This document shows, piece by piece, positions 26,751-34,629 of a DNA stretch of 64,000 bases (position 1 is its first letter; every line of letters begins with the position of its first letter). The DNA is from Pseudomonas sp. KU43P. Its GTDB lineage: Bacteria; Pseudomonadota; Gammaproteobacteria; Pseudomonadales; Pseudomonadaceae. Both the position numbers and the translations under genes were made by a program. The stretch covers positions 4,933,501 through 4,997,500 of the forward strand of contig NZ_AP019365.1 in the NCBI RefSeq assembly GCF_033095865.1. Reading direction: 5' to 3'. The notes under the pieces were generated by a model. It was not told the DNA's origin. It made no database searches and saw nothing but the letters and a program-made list of their open reading frames with translations.

Positions 26751-27829
26751 CGGGCGCTCACCTCTTTGCCGGCGAGCGTGTCGCCGTGGGTATCGATGGT
26801 CGCTTCGACCGACATGCCCACGCGCAGGCGTTCGAGCAGTGGCTGGCCGTCATCGAAGACGATCTTCACCGGTATACGCTGCACCACCTTGGTGAAGTTG
26901 CCGGTGGCGTTGTCCGGCTTCACCGCCGCGAAGGTCACGCCGGTGGCCGGGGCGATGCTTTCGACATGGCCCTTGAGGGTTTCACCGGAGAAGGTATCGA
27001 CGCTGATACTCACTGGCTGGCCCGGCTGCACATGGGTGAGCTGGGTTTCCTGGAAGTTGCCGACCACGTAAGCGTGCTGCAGCGGCACCACCGACAGCAG
27101 GCGCGCCCCCGGGTTGACGAAAGCGCCGACGCGCAGCGCGCGCTCGCCCACCATGCCGTCGACCGGTGCAGTGATGCGGGTGTAAGACAGGTCAAGCTGG
27201 GCCTTTTCAAGGCCCGCCTCGGCACGTTTCAACTGGCCGTCGGCACTGGCCACCTGGGCCGTGAGAATGTCCACCTGCTTGCGTGTCGCCACCCGCGCCG
27301 CCTGGGTATTGGCCAGCCGTGCACGGGCCTGGTCGACCCGGCTGCGCGCCTGCTGGGCGTTCTGCACGGTGCCGGCACCTTGCTCGGCCAGGCGGCTGTA
27401 GCGGTTGACCTCATGGTCGGCAAAAGCCGTTTCGGCCTGTGCGGCCTTTACCGCGGCCTCGGCCTGGGCGATCAGCGAAGCCTGGCGCTCCAGGGTGGCC
27501 CGGGCGTCGGCGCTTTGCGCCTTGGCCACCAGCAACTGGGCCTGTGCGGCATCCAGGGCGGCCTGGTAGTCACGGGCATCGATGGTCGCCAGCAGCTGGC
27601 CAGCCTGCACCTGCTGGTTGTCCTCGACCAGCACCTCTTTGATGAAGCCTGCGACCTTCGGCGCCACAACGGTGTAGTCGGCGATCACGTAGGCATCGTT
27701 GGTGCTCTGCCGGTGGTCGCTGCCAAATATCCAGGGGCCGACGAGCCCGGCCAGCACGGCCACGGCCAGTACCGAGCCGATCACGATTGTCTTACGGTTG
27801 TTGGTCATTTTCAGCGGTCTCGAATTCAT
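26747..27829 (-). CDS. HlyD/EmrA-type membrane-fusion protein
   Basis: This periplasmic adaptor of 360 residues (353 if ATG 27808 is used) has one N-terminal membrane anchor (VIGSVLAVAVLAGLVGPWIF), a lipoyl half-motif (TDAYV-like NDAYVIADYTVVAPKVAGF), a coiled-coil hairpin rich in Ala/Gln/Arg (about 90-190) and a barrel domain (VSISVDTFSGETLKGHV). It couples the MFS exporter to the outer-membrane channel. Neither candidate start has a strong RBS; 27829 lies 6 nt after the exporter stop. The 3' end overlaps the channel gene by four bases. Confidence 0.92.
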   Translation of the reverse strand: MNSRPLKMTNNRKTIVIGSVLAVAVLAGLVGPWIFGSDHRQSTNDAYVIADYTVVAPKVAGFIKEVLVEDNQQVQAGQLLATIDARDYQAALDAAQAQLLVAKAQSADARATLERQASLIAQAEAAVKAAQAETAFADHEVNRYSRLAEQGAGTVQNAQQARSRVDQARARLANTQAARVATRKQVDILTAQVASADGQLKRAEAGLEKAQLDLSYTRITAPVDGMVGERALRVGAFVNPGARLLSVVPLQHAYVVGNFQETQLTHVQPGQPVSISVDTFSGETLKGHVESIAPATGVTFAAVKPDNATGNFTKVVQRIPVKIVFDDGQPLLERLRVGMSVEATIDTHGDTLAGKEVSAR

Positions 27830-27835
27830 CCGGGA

Positions 27836-29377
27836 TCAGGCCACCGCGCGCGGCGGGTAGACCCGGGTAGGCACGAAAGGAATCAGGCAGATCAGCGCCA
27901 CGGCGATGCAGGCCATGACCAGGTACAGGTCGGCCGAGGTCAGCACCAGCGCCTGCTCGTGAATACGCTTGGCCAGGCCTGCGGCGCGGTCGTCGATCAA
28001 CGGGGCATTGCCCAGGCTGTCCACCAGGTGGTTGGAATGGAAATGCCGGCGCAGGGTGCCCAGGGCATCCAGCAGGCCACCGGCGATCACGGCGGCCAGG
28101 CCCTTGACGGTGTTGAACCAGCTCGAAGCGAAAGGGCCTTCCTGCGGGGTCATGCCATTGGTGGAGAGCATCAGCAGCGGCAGCACAGCCATCGGTTGGC
28201 CGAACACCTGCAGCAGGTAGAACGGGTAGAAATCACCGCGGATCCACTCGGAGGTCAGCAGGCTGCTGCCCACGCACGACACCGCCAGCATCGCCAGCCC
28301 AGTGGCCAGCACCCAGCGGCAGTCCACTGCACGGATGTTGCACAGCGCCGCCGTCAGCGGCAGGGCAATCAGTTGCGGCATGGCCACCAGCATCATCAGC
28401 GGGCTGGTCTGCGCCGGGCGATAGCCCTGGATTTGTGCCAGGTAGGCCGACGGGATGCTGCCCACACCGGACAGCACGACCAGCACGCCGGCCAGGGTCA
28501 CCAGGGCGAAGCTCAGGTTGCGCCGCTGCAGCATGCGCAACTGGAAGAACGGCAGCGGCTCGGACCATTCGTTGTACATGAACAGCACCAGCAACAACGT
28601 CCCCCCACCCAGCAGCCAGCAGATCAGCGCCGAGTCGAACCAGCCCCAGCGGTCACCCAGCGACAGGCCGAGGACGATGCAGCTGATGGCCGGCAAGCCG
28701 AGCAGCACCCCGCGCCAGTCGAACTGCCTGAAGCGCTCCAGGCGCAGTGGATCCTGTGGCAAGCCCCAGCTCACGCAGAACATGGCCAGCGCCGACGGCA
28801 GGATGATCTGCCAGAACGCCCACTGCCAGCCGACGTACTCGGACCACAGCCCAGCCAGTGGCGTGCCGAGGTTGGGGCCGAAAGTGGCCGTGAGGGCATA
28901 GCAGGCCAGGCCATAAACCTTGATGCCCGGCGGCAGGAAGCGCAGCGCCACGCTCATCAACATCGGCGGCAAGGCGCCCGAAGCGAAACCCTGGAGAACG
29001 CGCAGCAGCATCAGGCTGTGCAGGTTGGGCGCGAACGGCTGCAGCAAGCCGAGCACGGCGAACACGCCCACTGCGCTCAGGGTGAAGCGGCGCAGGGAGA
29101 ACGTGGTGGCCAACCACGGTGCGAAAGCCATGGCCGAGACCGAGGCGGCGCTGTACGCCGCCAGCAGCCAGGCGCCTTCGTCGGCGCCGATGCCCATGGC
29201 GCCGCGGATATCGGCCAGGGAAATCTTGGTGACCGACTCGTTCAGGCCGGCACAAAGCACTGCCAGCAACACACCGAACAGCCCGACCACCACCCGCAGG
29301 CCGAACGCCGTCTGCACAGGCGCAGCCGGCGCAGGAGCGGCGGCGATCGCGGCAGAGGGGTCGGTCAGTGAACTCAT
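27836..29377 (-). CDS. MFS drug exporter of the DHA2/EmrB type
   Basis: The 513-residue protein has about 14 predicted membrane helices, as expected of DHA2 antiporters. It carries the acidic first-helix region GLNESVTKISLADI, the LRVLQGFASGALPPMLM block and a FGPNLGTPLAGLW motif-C-like segment. The start MSSLTDPS is preferred since GGAG lies 9 nt upstream; the longer reading adds a Cys-rich tail. It is the first gene of the pump operon, about 90 bp downstream of a perfect TTGCGTC-A-GACGCAA palindrome, the candidate operator of the upstream LysR regulator. Confidence 0.93.
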   Translation of the reverse strand: MSSLTDPSAAIAAAPAPAAPVQTAFGLRVVVGLFGVLLAVLCAGLNESVTKISLADIRGAMGIGADEGAWLLAAYSAASVSAMAFAPWLATTFSLRRFTLSAVGVFAVLGLLQPFAPNLHSLMLLRVLQGFASGALPPMLMSVALRFLPPGIKVYGLACYALTATFGPNLGTPLAGLWSEYVGWQWAFWQIILPSALAMFCVSWGLPQDPLRLERFRQFDWRGVLLGLPAISCIVLGLSLGDRWGWFDSALICWLLGGGTLLLVLFMYNEWSEPLPFFQLRMLQRRNLSFALVTLAGVLVVLSGVGSIPSAYLAQIQGYRPAQTSPLMMLVAMPQLIALPLTAALCNIRAVDCRWVLATGLAMLAVSCVGSSLLTSEWIRGDFYPFYLLQVFGQPMAVLPLLMLSTNGMTPQEGPFASSWFNTVKGLAAVIAGGLLDALGTLRRHFHSNHLVDSLGNAPLIDDRAAGLAKRIHEQALVLTSADLYLVMACIAVALICLIPFVPTRVYPPRAVA

Positions 29378-29466
29378 GGGCGGACATCTCCAGCAACAAA
29401 TTTGCGACTGGAGCAAGTCTAAGAAGGTCGAATGCTGACGAAAACTGACTTCTCGGTAGTTTTAAG

Positions 29467-29481
29467 TTGCGTCAGACGCAA
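29467..29481. promoter_or_regulatory. Candidate LysR operator upstream of the EmrB-type operon
   Basis: TTGCGTCAGACGCAA is a perfect 15-bp palindrome (arms TTGCGTC/GACGCAA) and fits the LysR T-N11-A pattern. A 13/15 match recurs upstream of the lysR gene at 30547-30561. Confidence 0.6.
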
Positions 29482-29490
29482 TCCGGCATT

Positions 29491-29579
29491 GAGGGCCCTA
29501 TCGCCGGCAAGCCGGCTTCCACAGGGTGTGTGCGCACACGGTACCTGTGGGAGCCGGCTTGCCGGCGATAGGGCCCTCA
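29491..29579. repeat. REP pair between the LysR gene and the EmrB-type operon
   Basis: Two inverted REP copies with outer arms GAGGGCCCTATCG / CGATAGGGCCCTC surround a GTGTGTGCGCACAC palindrome. It begins 7 nt after the lysR stop (minus strand). Confidence 0.9.
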
Positions 29580-29586
29580 CAGGCCA

Positions 29587-30495
29587 TCAAGGATCGACGC
29601 TGCAACACGCCTTCAAGGTCTGCCGCAACCAGCGATGCGCAGGGTCGTTGTGAAAGCGGGGGTGCCACGCCTGCAGCACCGTCACCCGCTCCAGCGGCAC
29701 CGGTATCTCGAACGAGCGCAGCGGCAGGCCGAGCTTGTGCACACTATTGAGGATGTTCGCCGGCATGGGCAGGATCAGGTCCGAATCCGGCAGCGAGAAC
29801 AGTGCCGAGTGAAAACTCGGGGTAATCAATGCCACCCGCCGAGGGGCCTTGAAGTTGGCGAGTTCGACATCGATCGGCCCGTTGGCGCGCCCACGGCGGG
29901 ACACGCTGATCTGTGGATAACGGGCGAAGCTGTGCGGGGTGATCGGTTGGTCGAAGATCGGGTGGTCGCGCCGTGCCAGGCCCACGTAGTAGGTCTGGAA
30001 CAAGCTCTGGACCTTGATTTCCGGCCCCAGGTCGACGGTCGAGCTGATGATCAGGTCGGTGCGGCCATCGCGCAGCACGCTGTCGTCATCACCGCCAGGG
30101 CTCTCCGGCACGAAGCGCAATACGGTGCGTGGCGCCTGCTCGTGCATGCGCCGCAGCAACTGGGCGCCATACAAAGCGATGAACAGGTCGTTGGTGCGGA
30201 TGTTGAAAGCGCGGTCGAGTTTGGGCAGGTCGACTTCATCGGCACTGCGAAACACCTCGCCTGCCTGCTCCACCAGTGCCGCCACCTGCTCGCGCAAGGC
30301 CAGCGCCCGAGGCGTCGGCACCAGGCCACGGCCGGCGCGCACCAGGATCGGATCGCCCAGCGCATCGCGGATACGCCCCAGGGTTCGGCTCATGGCCGCC
30401 GGGCTCAGGTTCATGCGCTGTGCAGCGCCGACCACACTGCCTTCGTCGAGCAGGGCGTCGAGGGCGACGAGCAGGTTCATGTCCGGGAGTTGCAT
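29587..30495 (-). CDS. LysR-family regulator of the EmrB-type pump
   Basis: The 302-residue regulator has the N-terminal winged HTH (MNLLVALDALLDEGSV, then AAQRMNLSPAAMSRTLGRIR) and a C-terminal effector domain of the NodD/LinR-like subgroup (DLIISSTVDLG, YYVGLARRDHP). The start at 30495 gives the normal LysR length; upstream codons add 38 unlikely residues. It is transcribed in the same direction as the pump operon, from which it is separated by a REP pair. Near-identical palindromes lie upstream of both units, so auto- and pump regulation are likely. The effector is unknown. Confidence 0.93.
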   Translation of the reverse strand: MQLPDMNLLVALDALLDEGSVVGAAQRMNLSPAAMSRTLGRIRDALGDPILVRAGRGLVPTPRALALREQVAALVEQAGEVFRSADEVDLPKLDRAFNIRTNDLFIALYGAQLLRRMHEQAPRTVLRFVPESPGGDDDSVLRDGRTDLIISSTVDLGPEIKVQSLFQTYYVGLARRDHPIFDQPITPHSFARYPQISVSRRGRANGPIDVELANFKAPRRVALITPSFHSALFSLPDSDLILPMPANILNSVHKLGLPLRSFEIPVPLERVTVLQAWHPRFHNDPAHRWLRQTLKACCSVDP

Positions 30496-30546
30496 GGCCG
30501 TTTTCCGTGGCGGGTGTGGGATGGGTGATGTTACCAGCTCGGTGGA

Positions 30547-30561
30547 TTGCACCAGACGCAA
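30547..30561. promoter_or_regulatory. Candidate LysR operator upstream of its own gene
   Basis: TTGCACCAGACGCAA lies 52-66 bp upstream of the lysR start and matches 13 of 15 positions of the palindrome at 29467-29481. Confidence 0.55.
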
Positions 30562-30624
30562 TGCGCTCGTGCGTGGTGGGGCATTTATCTGGATCGCCGG
30601 ATGAGCCATAAGGGATTCAGTGGC

Positions 30625-30702
30625 TGTACCGGCCCTATCGCCGGCAAGCCGGCTCCCACAAATCCCTGAGGGAGCCGGCTTGCCGGCGATAGGGCCGGTA
30701 CA
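30625..30702. repeat. REP pair upstream of the universal stress protein gene
   Basis: Head-to-head REP copies with outer arms TGTACCGGCCCTATCG / CGATAGGGCCGGTACA and only about 15 bp between the inner ends. It lies between the divergent lysR and usp genes, 35 bp before the usp start. Confidence 0.9.
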
Positions 30703-30737
30703 GGCAACAGATCATCCCGCTTCAACAAGGATCCCCC

Positions 30738-31184
30738 ATGCCCAGCCCCGTCCTGATCGCCATCGACGCCTCCCCCGCCGCCAGCACCCTGCTCGCCCTC
30801 GCCCAGCGCTACTGCCGCCCCGGCGAGCACGAACTTCACGTGCTGCTGGCCATCGACTCGACCTTCGCCGTGCACGATGAACCCGCGCCCTACACTGCCG
30901 AAGAACTGGAGGAATACCCCGCTGCCTGCGAGGAACAGCGCCTGGGCGAGGGAGCCGTGGCCGAGGCCGTTGCGTCGCTGCGGCAGGCCGGCTTTGCCAG
31001 CCAGGGCTGCATGGTCGCCGGGCAGCCGGTCGAGGTGATTGTCGGCAAGGCACAGGAACTGAGCTGCGAGCTGATCATCATGGGCCACCGGCATCTGTCA
31101 CGCCTGGGACGGTTGCTGGATCCTTCGATCAGCGCGAAGGTGATTGATCGGGTGCAGGTGCCGGTTCTGGTGGGGGCGGCGTAG
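30738..31184 (+). CDS. Universal stress protein (UspA family)
   Basis: This single-domain Usp of 148 residues begins SPVLIAIDASPAASTLLALA and ends VQVPVLVGAA, both typical of the fold. The ATP-binding loop of nucleotide-binding Usps (G-x2-G-x9-G-S/T) is altered here: GHRHLSRLGRLLDPS lacks the second and third glycines, so this member may not bind ATP in the usual way. AAGGA precedes the ATG. It is a single-gene unit. Confidence 0.9.
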   Translation: MPSPVLIAIDASPAASTLLALAQRYCRPGEHELHVLLAIDSTFAVHDEPAPYTAEELEEYPAACEEQRLGEGAVAEAVASLRQAGFASQGCMVAGQPVEVIVGKAQELSCELIIMGHRHLSRLGRLLDPSISAKVIDRVQVPVLVGAA

Positions 31185-31198
31185 GAATCGGGCGCCGC

Positions 31199-31349
31199 TG
31201 CGCGGATGAATCCGCTCCTACAGGGCGCGACTCGATATTTTGTCGGGCGCCAAAGGCAGGCAACCCTGGCCTGACAGACCGTGGCACGTTGCAACAAATG
31301 TAGGAGCGGATTCATCCGCGATGCGCCGCACGGGCGGCGCTCGATCTCA
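31199..31349. repeat. Second repeat family (AGGAGCGGATTCATCCGCG) and a GC palindrome
   Basis: Inverted copies of the GCGGATGAATCCGCTCCTA element occur at 31202-31220 and 31301-31319. They are followed by a GCGCCGC/GCGGCGC hairpin plus TCGATCT (31322-31349) that is nearly the reverse complement of an element at 50885-50916. The region between usp and the next gene contains no open frame worth calling. Confidence 0.75.
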
Positions 31350-31378
31350 TGCCCGCTACAAATGTCGTGACGAGCCTC

Positions 31379-32239
31379 TCACCCCTCGCTCGGCTTCACC
31401 ACTACTGTACAGGTCGTCCCCGCTGCCAGCAGGTACCCCTGCGGCACTTCATCGATGTGAATCCGCACCGGCACCCGCTGTGCCAGCCGCACCCAGTTGA
31501 AGGTCGGGTTCACATCGGCAATCAGCTCGCGACTCTGCGGGTTGTCGCGGTCATAGATGCCGCGCGCGATGCTCTCCACATGGCCCTTGATGCGCTCGCC
31601 GCTCATCATCTGCAGTTCGGCGGTGTCGCCCACCTTCACATGCGGCAGCTTGGTTTCCTCGAAGAACCCGTACACCCAGAACGAATTCTCGTCGACAACC
31701 GCCATCACCGCCTCGCCGGTGCGTGCATAGTCACCCTTGTGGATGTTCAGGTTGGTGACGTAACCGTCCACCGCGGCAACAATGTGCGTGCGCTTTAGGT
31801 TCAGTTCGGCCGCCGCCAGTTCGGCCTGGGCGTGCTGGTAGTCGGCCAGGGCGGAGTTGGCGATGTTGCTGGCGTCGTCACGGTTTTCCTTGGAGATGAC
31901 CAGGTTGTCCATGTCGGCGCGGCGTTTGGCGTTGACCTTGCGCATCTCCCAGGTGGCCTTGCGTGAGGCGACCATCGCCTTGGCCTGGTCGACCGCCAGC
32001 TGGTAGTGCTCCGGGTCGATCTGGATCAGCAGGTCGCCCTTCTTCACCCGCTGGTTGTCTTTGACCGGTACGTCCACCACGTAGCCGGGTACATCGGCGG
32101 CAACGTTGATGATGTCGGCGCGCACGCGGCCATCGCGGGTCCATGGCGTGGTCATGTAATGCAGCCACAACTGGCGACCGATCACCACGGCAGCGGTCAG
32201 CACCAGCAGGGTGGCGATCAGGCTGAAGAACTTTTTCAT
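31379..32239 (-). CDS. HlyD-family adaptor (AaeA-like)
   Basis: This 286-residue membrane-fusion protein has an N-terminal anchor (FFSLIATLLVLTAAVVIG), then WTRDGRVRADIINVAADVPGYV, the signature of AaeA-type adaptors, a short coiled-coil hairpin and a barrel. The start MKKFFSL at 32239 is chosen over a longer reading that overlaps the DUF1656 gene. It is the last gene of a four-gene pump operon (channel, FUSC transporter, DUF1656, adaptor) like the E. coli aae aromatic-acid efflux or fusaric-acid resistance systems. The substrate is inferred only by family. Confidence 0.92.
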   Translation of the reverse strand: MKKFFSLIATLLVLTAAVVIGRQLWLHYMTTPWTRDGRVRADIINVAADVPGYVVDVPVKDNQRVKKGDLLIQIDPEHYQLAVDQAKAMVASRKATWEMRKVNAKRRADMDNLVISKENRDDASNIANSALADYQHAQAELAAAELNLKRTHIVAAVDGYVTNLNIHKGDYARTGEAVMAVVDENSFWVYGFFEETKLPHVKVGDTAELQMMSGERIKGHVESIARGIYDRDNPQSRELIADVNPTFNWVRLAQRVPVRIHIDEVPQGYLLAAGTTCTVVVKPSEG

Positions 32240-32249
32240 CGAAGGATTC

Positions 32250-32462
32250 TCACCAGTAGAGCGACAGCGCCAGGGCGCCGAACAGGCAGACGAACAGGGA
32301 CAGGCGCAGCAGCGCCGGGTGCCAGAAGAAACGGTAGCCATCATGGCTGGCGATGAACCGGTCCAGGCCCCAGGCCAGGCCCAGGGCAAACAGGAACATC
32401 AGGGTCATGGTGGGCATGTAGACGCCATGGAAGGCGATTTCACGGGGCATTTCACGGAGCAT
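32250..32462 (-). CDS. DUF1656 small membrane protein (AaeX-like)
   Basis: The 70-residue protein has two hydrophobic helices (MTLMFLFALGLAWGLDRFI and LLRLSLFVCLFGALALSLYW) and the DUF1656 start REIAFHGVYMPTM. Such proteins (AaeX) accompany AaeAB-type pumps, with no defined role. The ATG at 32462 has AAAGGA 8 nt upstream and overlaps the FUSC gene by 11 nt; the adaptor starts 10 nt downstream. Confidence 0.88.
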   Translation of the reverse strand: MLREMPREIAFHGVYMPTMTLMFLFALGLAWGLDRFIASHDGYRFFWHPALLRLSLFVCLFGALALSLYW

Positions 32463-34629
32463 CGTGCAGTCCTTTCGCCGGTGCCAACGGCGACTGTGGG
32501 TCGAGCAGGGAAGATCGGATGAAGTGCAAGTAGCTCTGCGCACGGCGTAGCACCGAGGTGTCGAAGTGCCGGGCGAAAGGCTCGTCGGTGGCCTGCACGC
32601 GGCTGATGGCGTGGTCCACCGCCACCAGTGCGCGCTCGTGGTTGCTCGCGCTAGGTTGCAGGAACAACCGCGCCAGGGCCCGGCCCATGACGCGAATCGC
32701 CTGGCGCCATGGCTGCGATTCGGCGTAGGCCGGGTGCACCGGAGCGCGGGCCTGCTCCTTGCGCAGTTCGATGATGGCGTGGCCGACCTCCAGCACGGTG
32801 AACATCCAGCCCATCAGCTCGCTCTGCACCTTGGGCTTGCCGGCCGCCAGGCCATAGGCCTGGTGCAGTAGGTCGCGGGTGCGGCTTTCGAAGGCCGAGC
32901 CCAGGCCGCGCAGGCGCCCGCTGATGGCGAACAGCACCTGCTCGCGCAGCTCCTGCTCCAGGCGGCTCCACAACCAGCGGCTGTTGGGCGGCAGGATGAT
33001 CGCCCCGGCCGCAGCGCAGACGAACATGCCGATGACCATGCCGATGTAGTCGTTGATGAAGCTGTAGGGGTCGTAGACCGTCAGGTTGTTGGGCACCGAA
33101 CCGATCGCGAAGAACACCAGCAGGCCCAGGCCATAGCCGGCATAGGCCGGGCGCGAGGCGAGGAACGCACCGAGCACGAACACCGGCGCCAGCACCATGC
33201 ACAGCAGCGGGAAGCCGTCGATCCAGGGGAACACGAAGAAGGTTTCGAAGAATCCGACGAAGGCGCCGATCGCCGTGCCGCAGGCCATCTGGAACGACAT
33301 GCGCTTGGGGTTCGGCGACGCCGCCGAGAGGCCCACGGTGACGGTGGCGATCAGGGTCATCATGGCGCCGCTTGGCCAGTCGCTGATCAGCCAGTAACTG
33401 CCCAGCAGCAACAGCACCGCCGACGCCCGCACGCCCGCGGCAAGCGACACCAGCCAGCTGGTCTGCGCCACATAGGGCTCGTCCCACTGTTCGCGTTCGT
33501 GCTTGTGCGCAGCCAGCGAGGCGTGGGTTTCGGCGTAGCTGAACATCTCGTCGACGAAGCGGTACAGCAGCTCGAAGGCGGTGTGAAAATCCAGCAGGTC
33601 GGACTCGCTGGGGTTGGTCTGCAGGTACTCGTTGCGCAGGCTGCGCACCTGGGCTTGCAGGCCCTCCTTGTAGGCGGCCAGCTCCAGCGTCAGGCGCAAC
33701 GCGTCGGCGTCGGTCAAGGCCCTGCCAACATAGGGTTGCAGCAGCTCGATCAGGGTATTGAGGCCCGGCTCGATGGCACCGACGATCTGCAACGGGCCAC
33801 GGGCGCGCAGGCGTTCGAGCAACCGGTGCAAGGCGTTGAAACGAGTGGTGATGGCCATGAACTCGCTGTTCATGCGCACCAACCGCCCGCTGCGCCGGCG
33901 CATGTGCGGGTCTTCGAAGGCGGTGACATTGCGCAGGCTTTCGAGGCCCACTGCCTCGGCAACGAAGCGCACGTTGCTGGTCTCGAAGCGGTCACGCTGG
34001 CTGTCACCACGCAGGGCTTCGACCACCACCCCGGCGAACACACCAAAGCGCTGGTACAAGGCGTTGCGCATGGCCGCACTGGCCGATTGCGGCAAGATCG
34101 CGGCGCTGACGAAGGTCGACACGAGGATCCCCAGGGCGATCTCCAGCACCCGCCACACCGCCGCCATGAACGCCTGGTCGGGGTGTTGCAGCACCGGCAG
34201 GCCGATCATCGCCGCGGTGTAGCCGGCCAGCACGAAGCCGTAGGCGCGGAAGGTGCGATAGCGCATGGCGCCGGCCGAGCACAGGCCGACCCACAAGGCC
34301 AGGCTGGGCAGGAACAGCTCGGTGTTCTGCGGGAAGAGGGCGATCAGCGCCACCATCATCGCCGAGCCGGCCAAAGTGCCCAGCACCCGGTAGAAGCTCT
34401 TGGCGAACACATGGCCGCTCTGCGGCTGCATGACGATGAACACGGTGATCATCGCCGTGCGTGGCTGCGGCAACTCCAGGCGCATGGCCAGCCACAGAGT
34501 GATGAACGCGGCGGCCAGGACTTTGAAGATGTAGACCCAGGTCACCCCATCGGTGCGCGCCCAGGCAAAGAAGCCCCGGCGCCACTCCAGGCTGTGCAGC
34601 CAGCGCAGGGGCAGGCTCGATGTGCTCAT
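32452..34629 (-). CDS. FUSC-family inner-membrane transporter (AaeB/fusaric acid type)
   Basis: The 725-residue protein has two sets of about five to six membrane helices separated by a long helical cytosolic region (about 200-370), the FUSC/AaeB architecture. Recognisable blocks are MRLELPQPRTAMITVFIVMQ near the N-terminus, VLGTLAGSAMM, and in the second half SDWPSGAMMTLIATVTVG and ACGTAIGAFVG. The family exports aromatic acids or fusaric acid. The start overlaps the stop of the channel gene (ATGA), so the operon is translationally coupled. Confidence 0.93.
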   Translation of the reverse strand: MSTSSLPLRWLHSLEWRRGFFAWARTDGVTWVYIFKVLAAAFITLWLAMRLELPQPRTAMITVFIVMQPQSGHVFAKSFYRVLGTLAGSAMMVALIALFPQNTELFLPSLALWVGLCSAGAMRYRTFRAYGFVLAGYTAAMIGLPVLQHPDQAFMAAVWRVLEIALGILVSTFVSAAILPQSASAAMRNALYQRFGVFAGVVVEALRGDSQRDRFETSNVRFVAEAVGLESLRNVTAFEDPHMRRRSGRLVRMNSEFMAITTRFNALHRLLERLRARGPLQIVGAIEPGLNTLIELLQPYVGRALTDADALRLTLELAAYKEGLQAQVRSLRNEYLQTNPSESDLLDFHTAFELLYRFVDEMFSYAETHASLAAHKHEREQWDEPYVAQTSWLVSLAAGVRASAVLLLLGSYWLISDWPSGAMMTLIATVTVGLSAASPNPKRMSFQMACGTAIGAFVGFFETFFVFPWIDGFPLLCMVLAPVFVLGAFLASRPAYAGYGLGLLVFFAIGSVPNNLTVYDPYSFINDYIGMVIGMFVCAAAGAIILPPNSRWLWSRLEQELREQVLFAISGRLRGLGSAFESRTRDLLHQAYGLAAGKPKVQSELMGWMFTVLEVGHAIIELRKEQARAPVHPAYAESQPWRQAIRVMGRALARLFLQPSASNHERALVAVDHAISRVQATDEPFARHFDTSVLRRAQSYLHFIRSSLLDPQSPLAPAKGLHDAP

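Noticed and set aside
26786..29371. 861-codon plus-strand frame opposite the EmrA/EmrB genes
   Set aside because: It is a His/Gln/Arg-rich shadow of two clear transport genes on the other strand.
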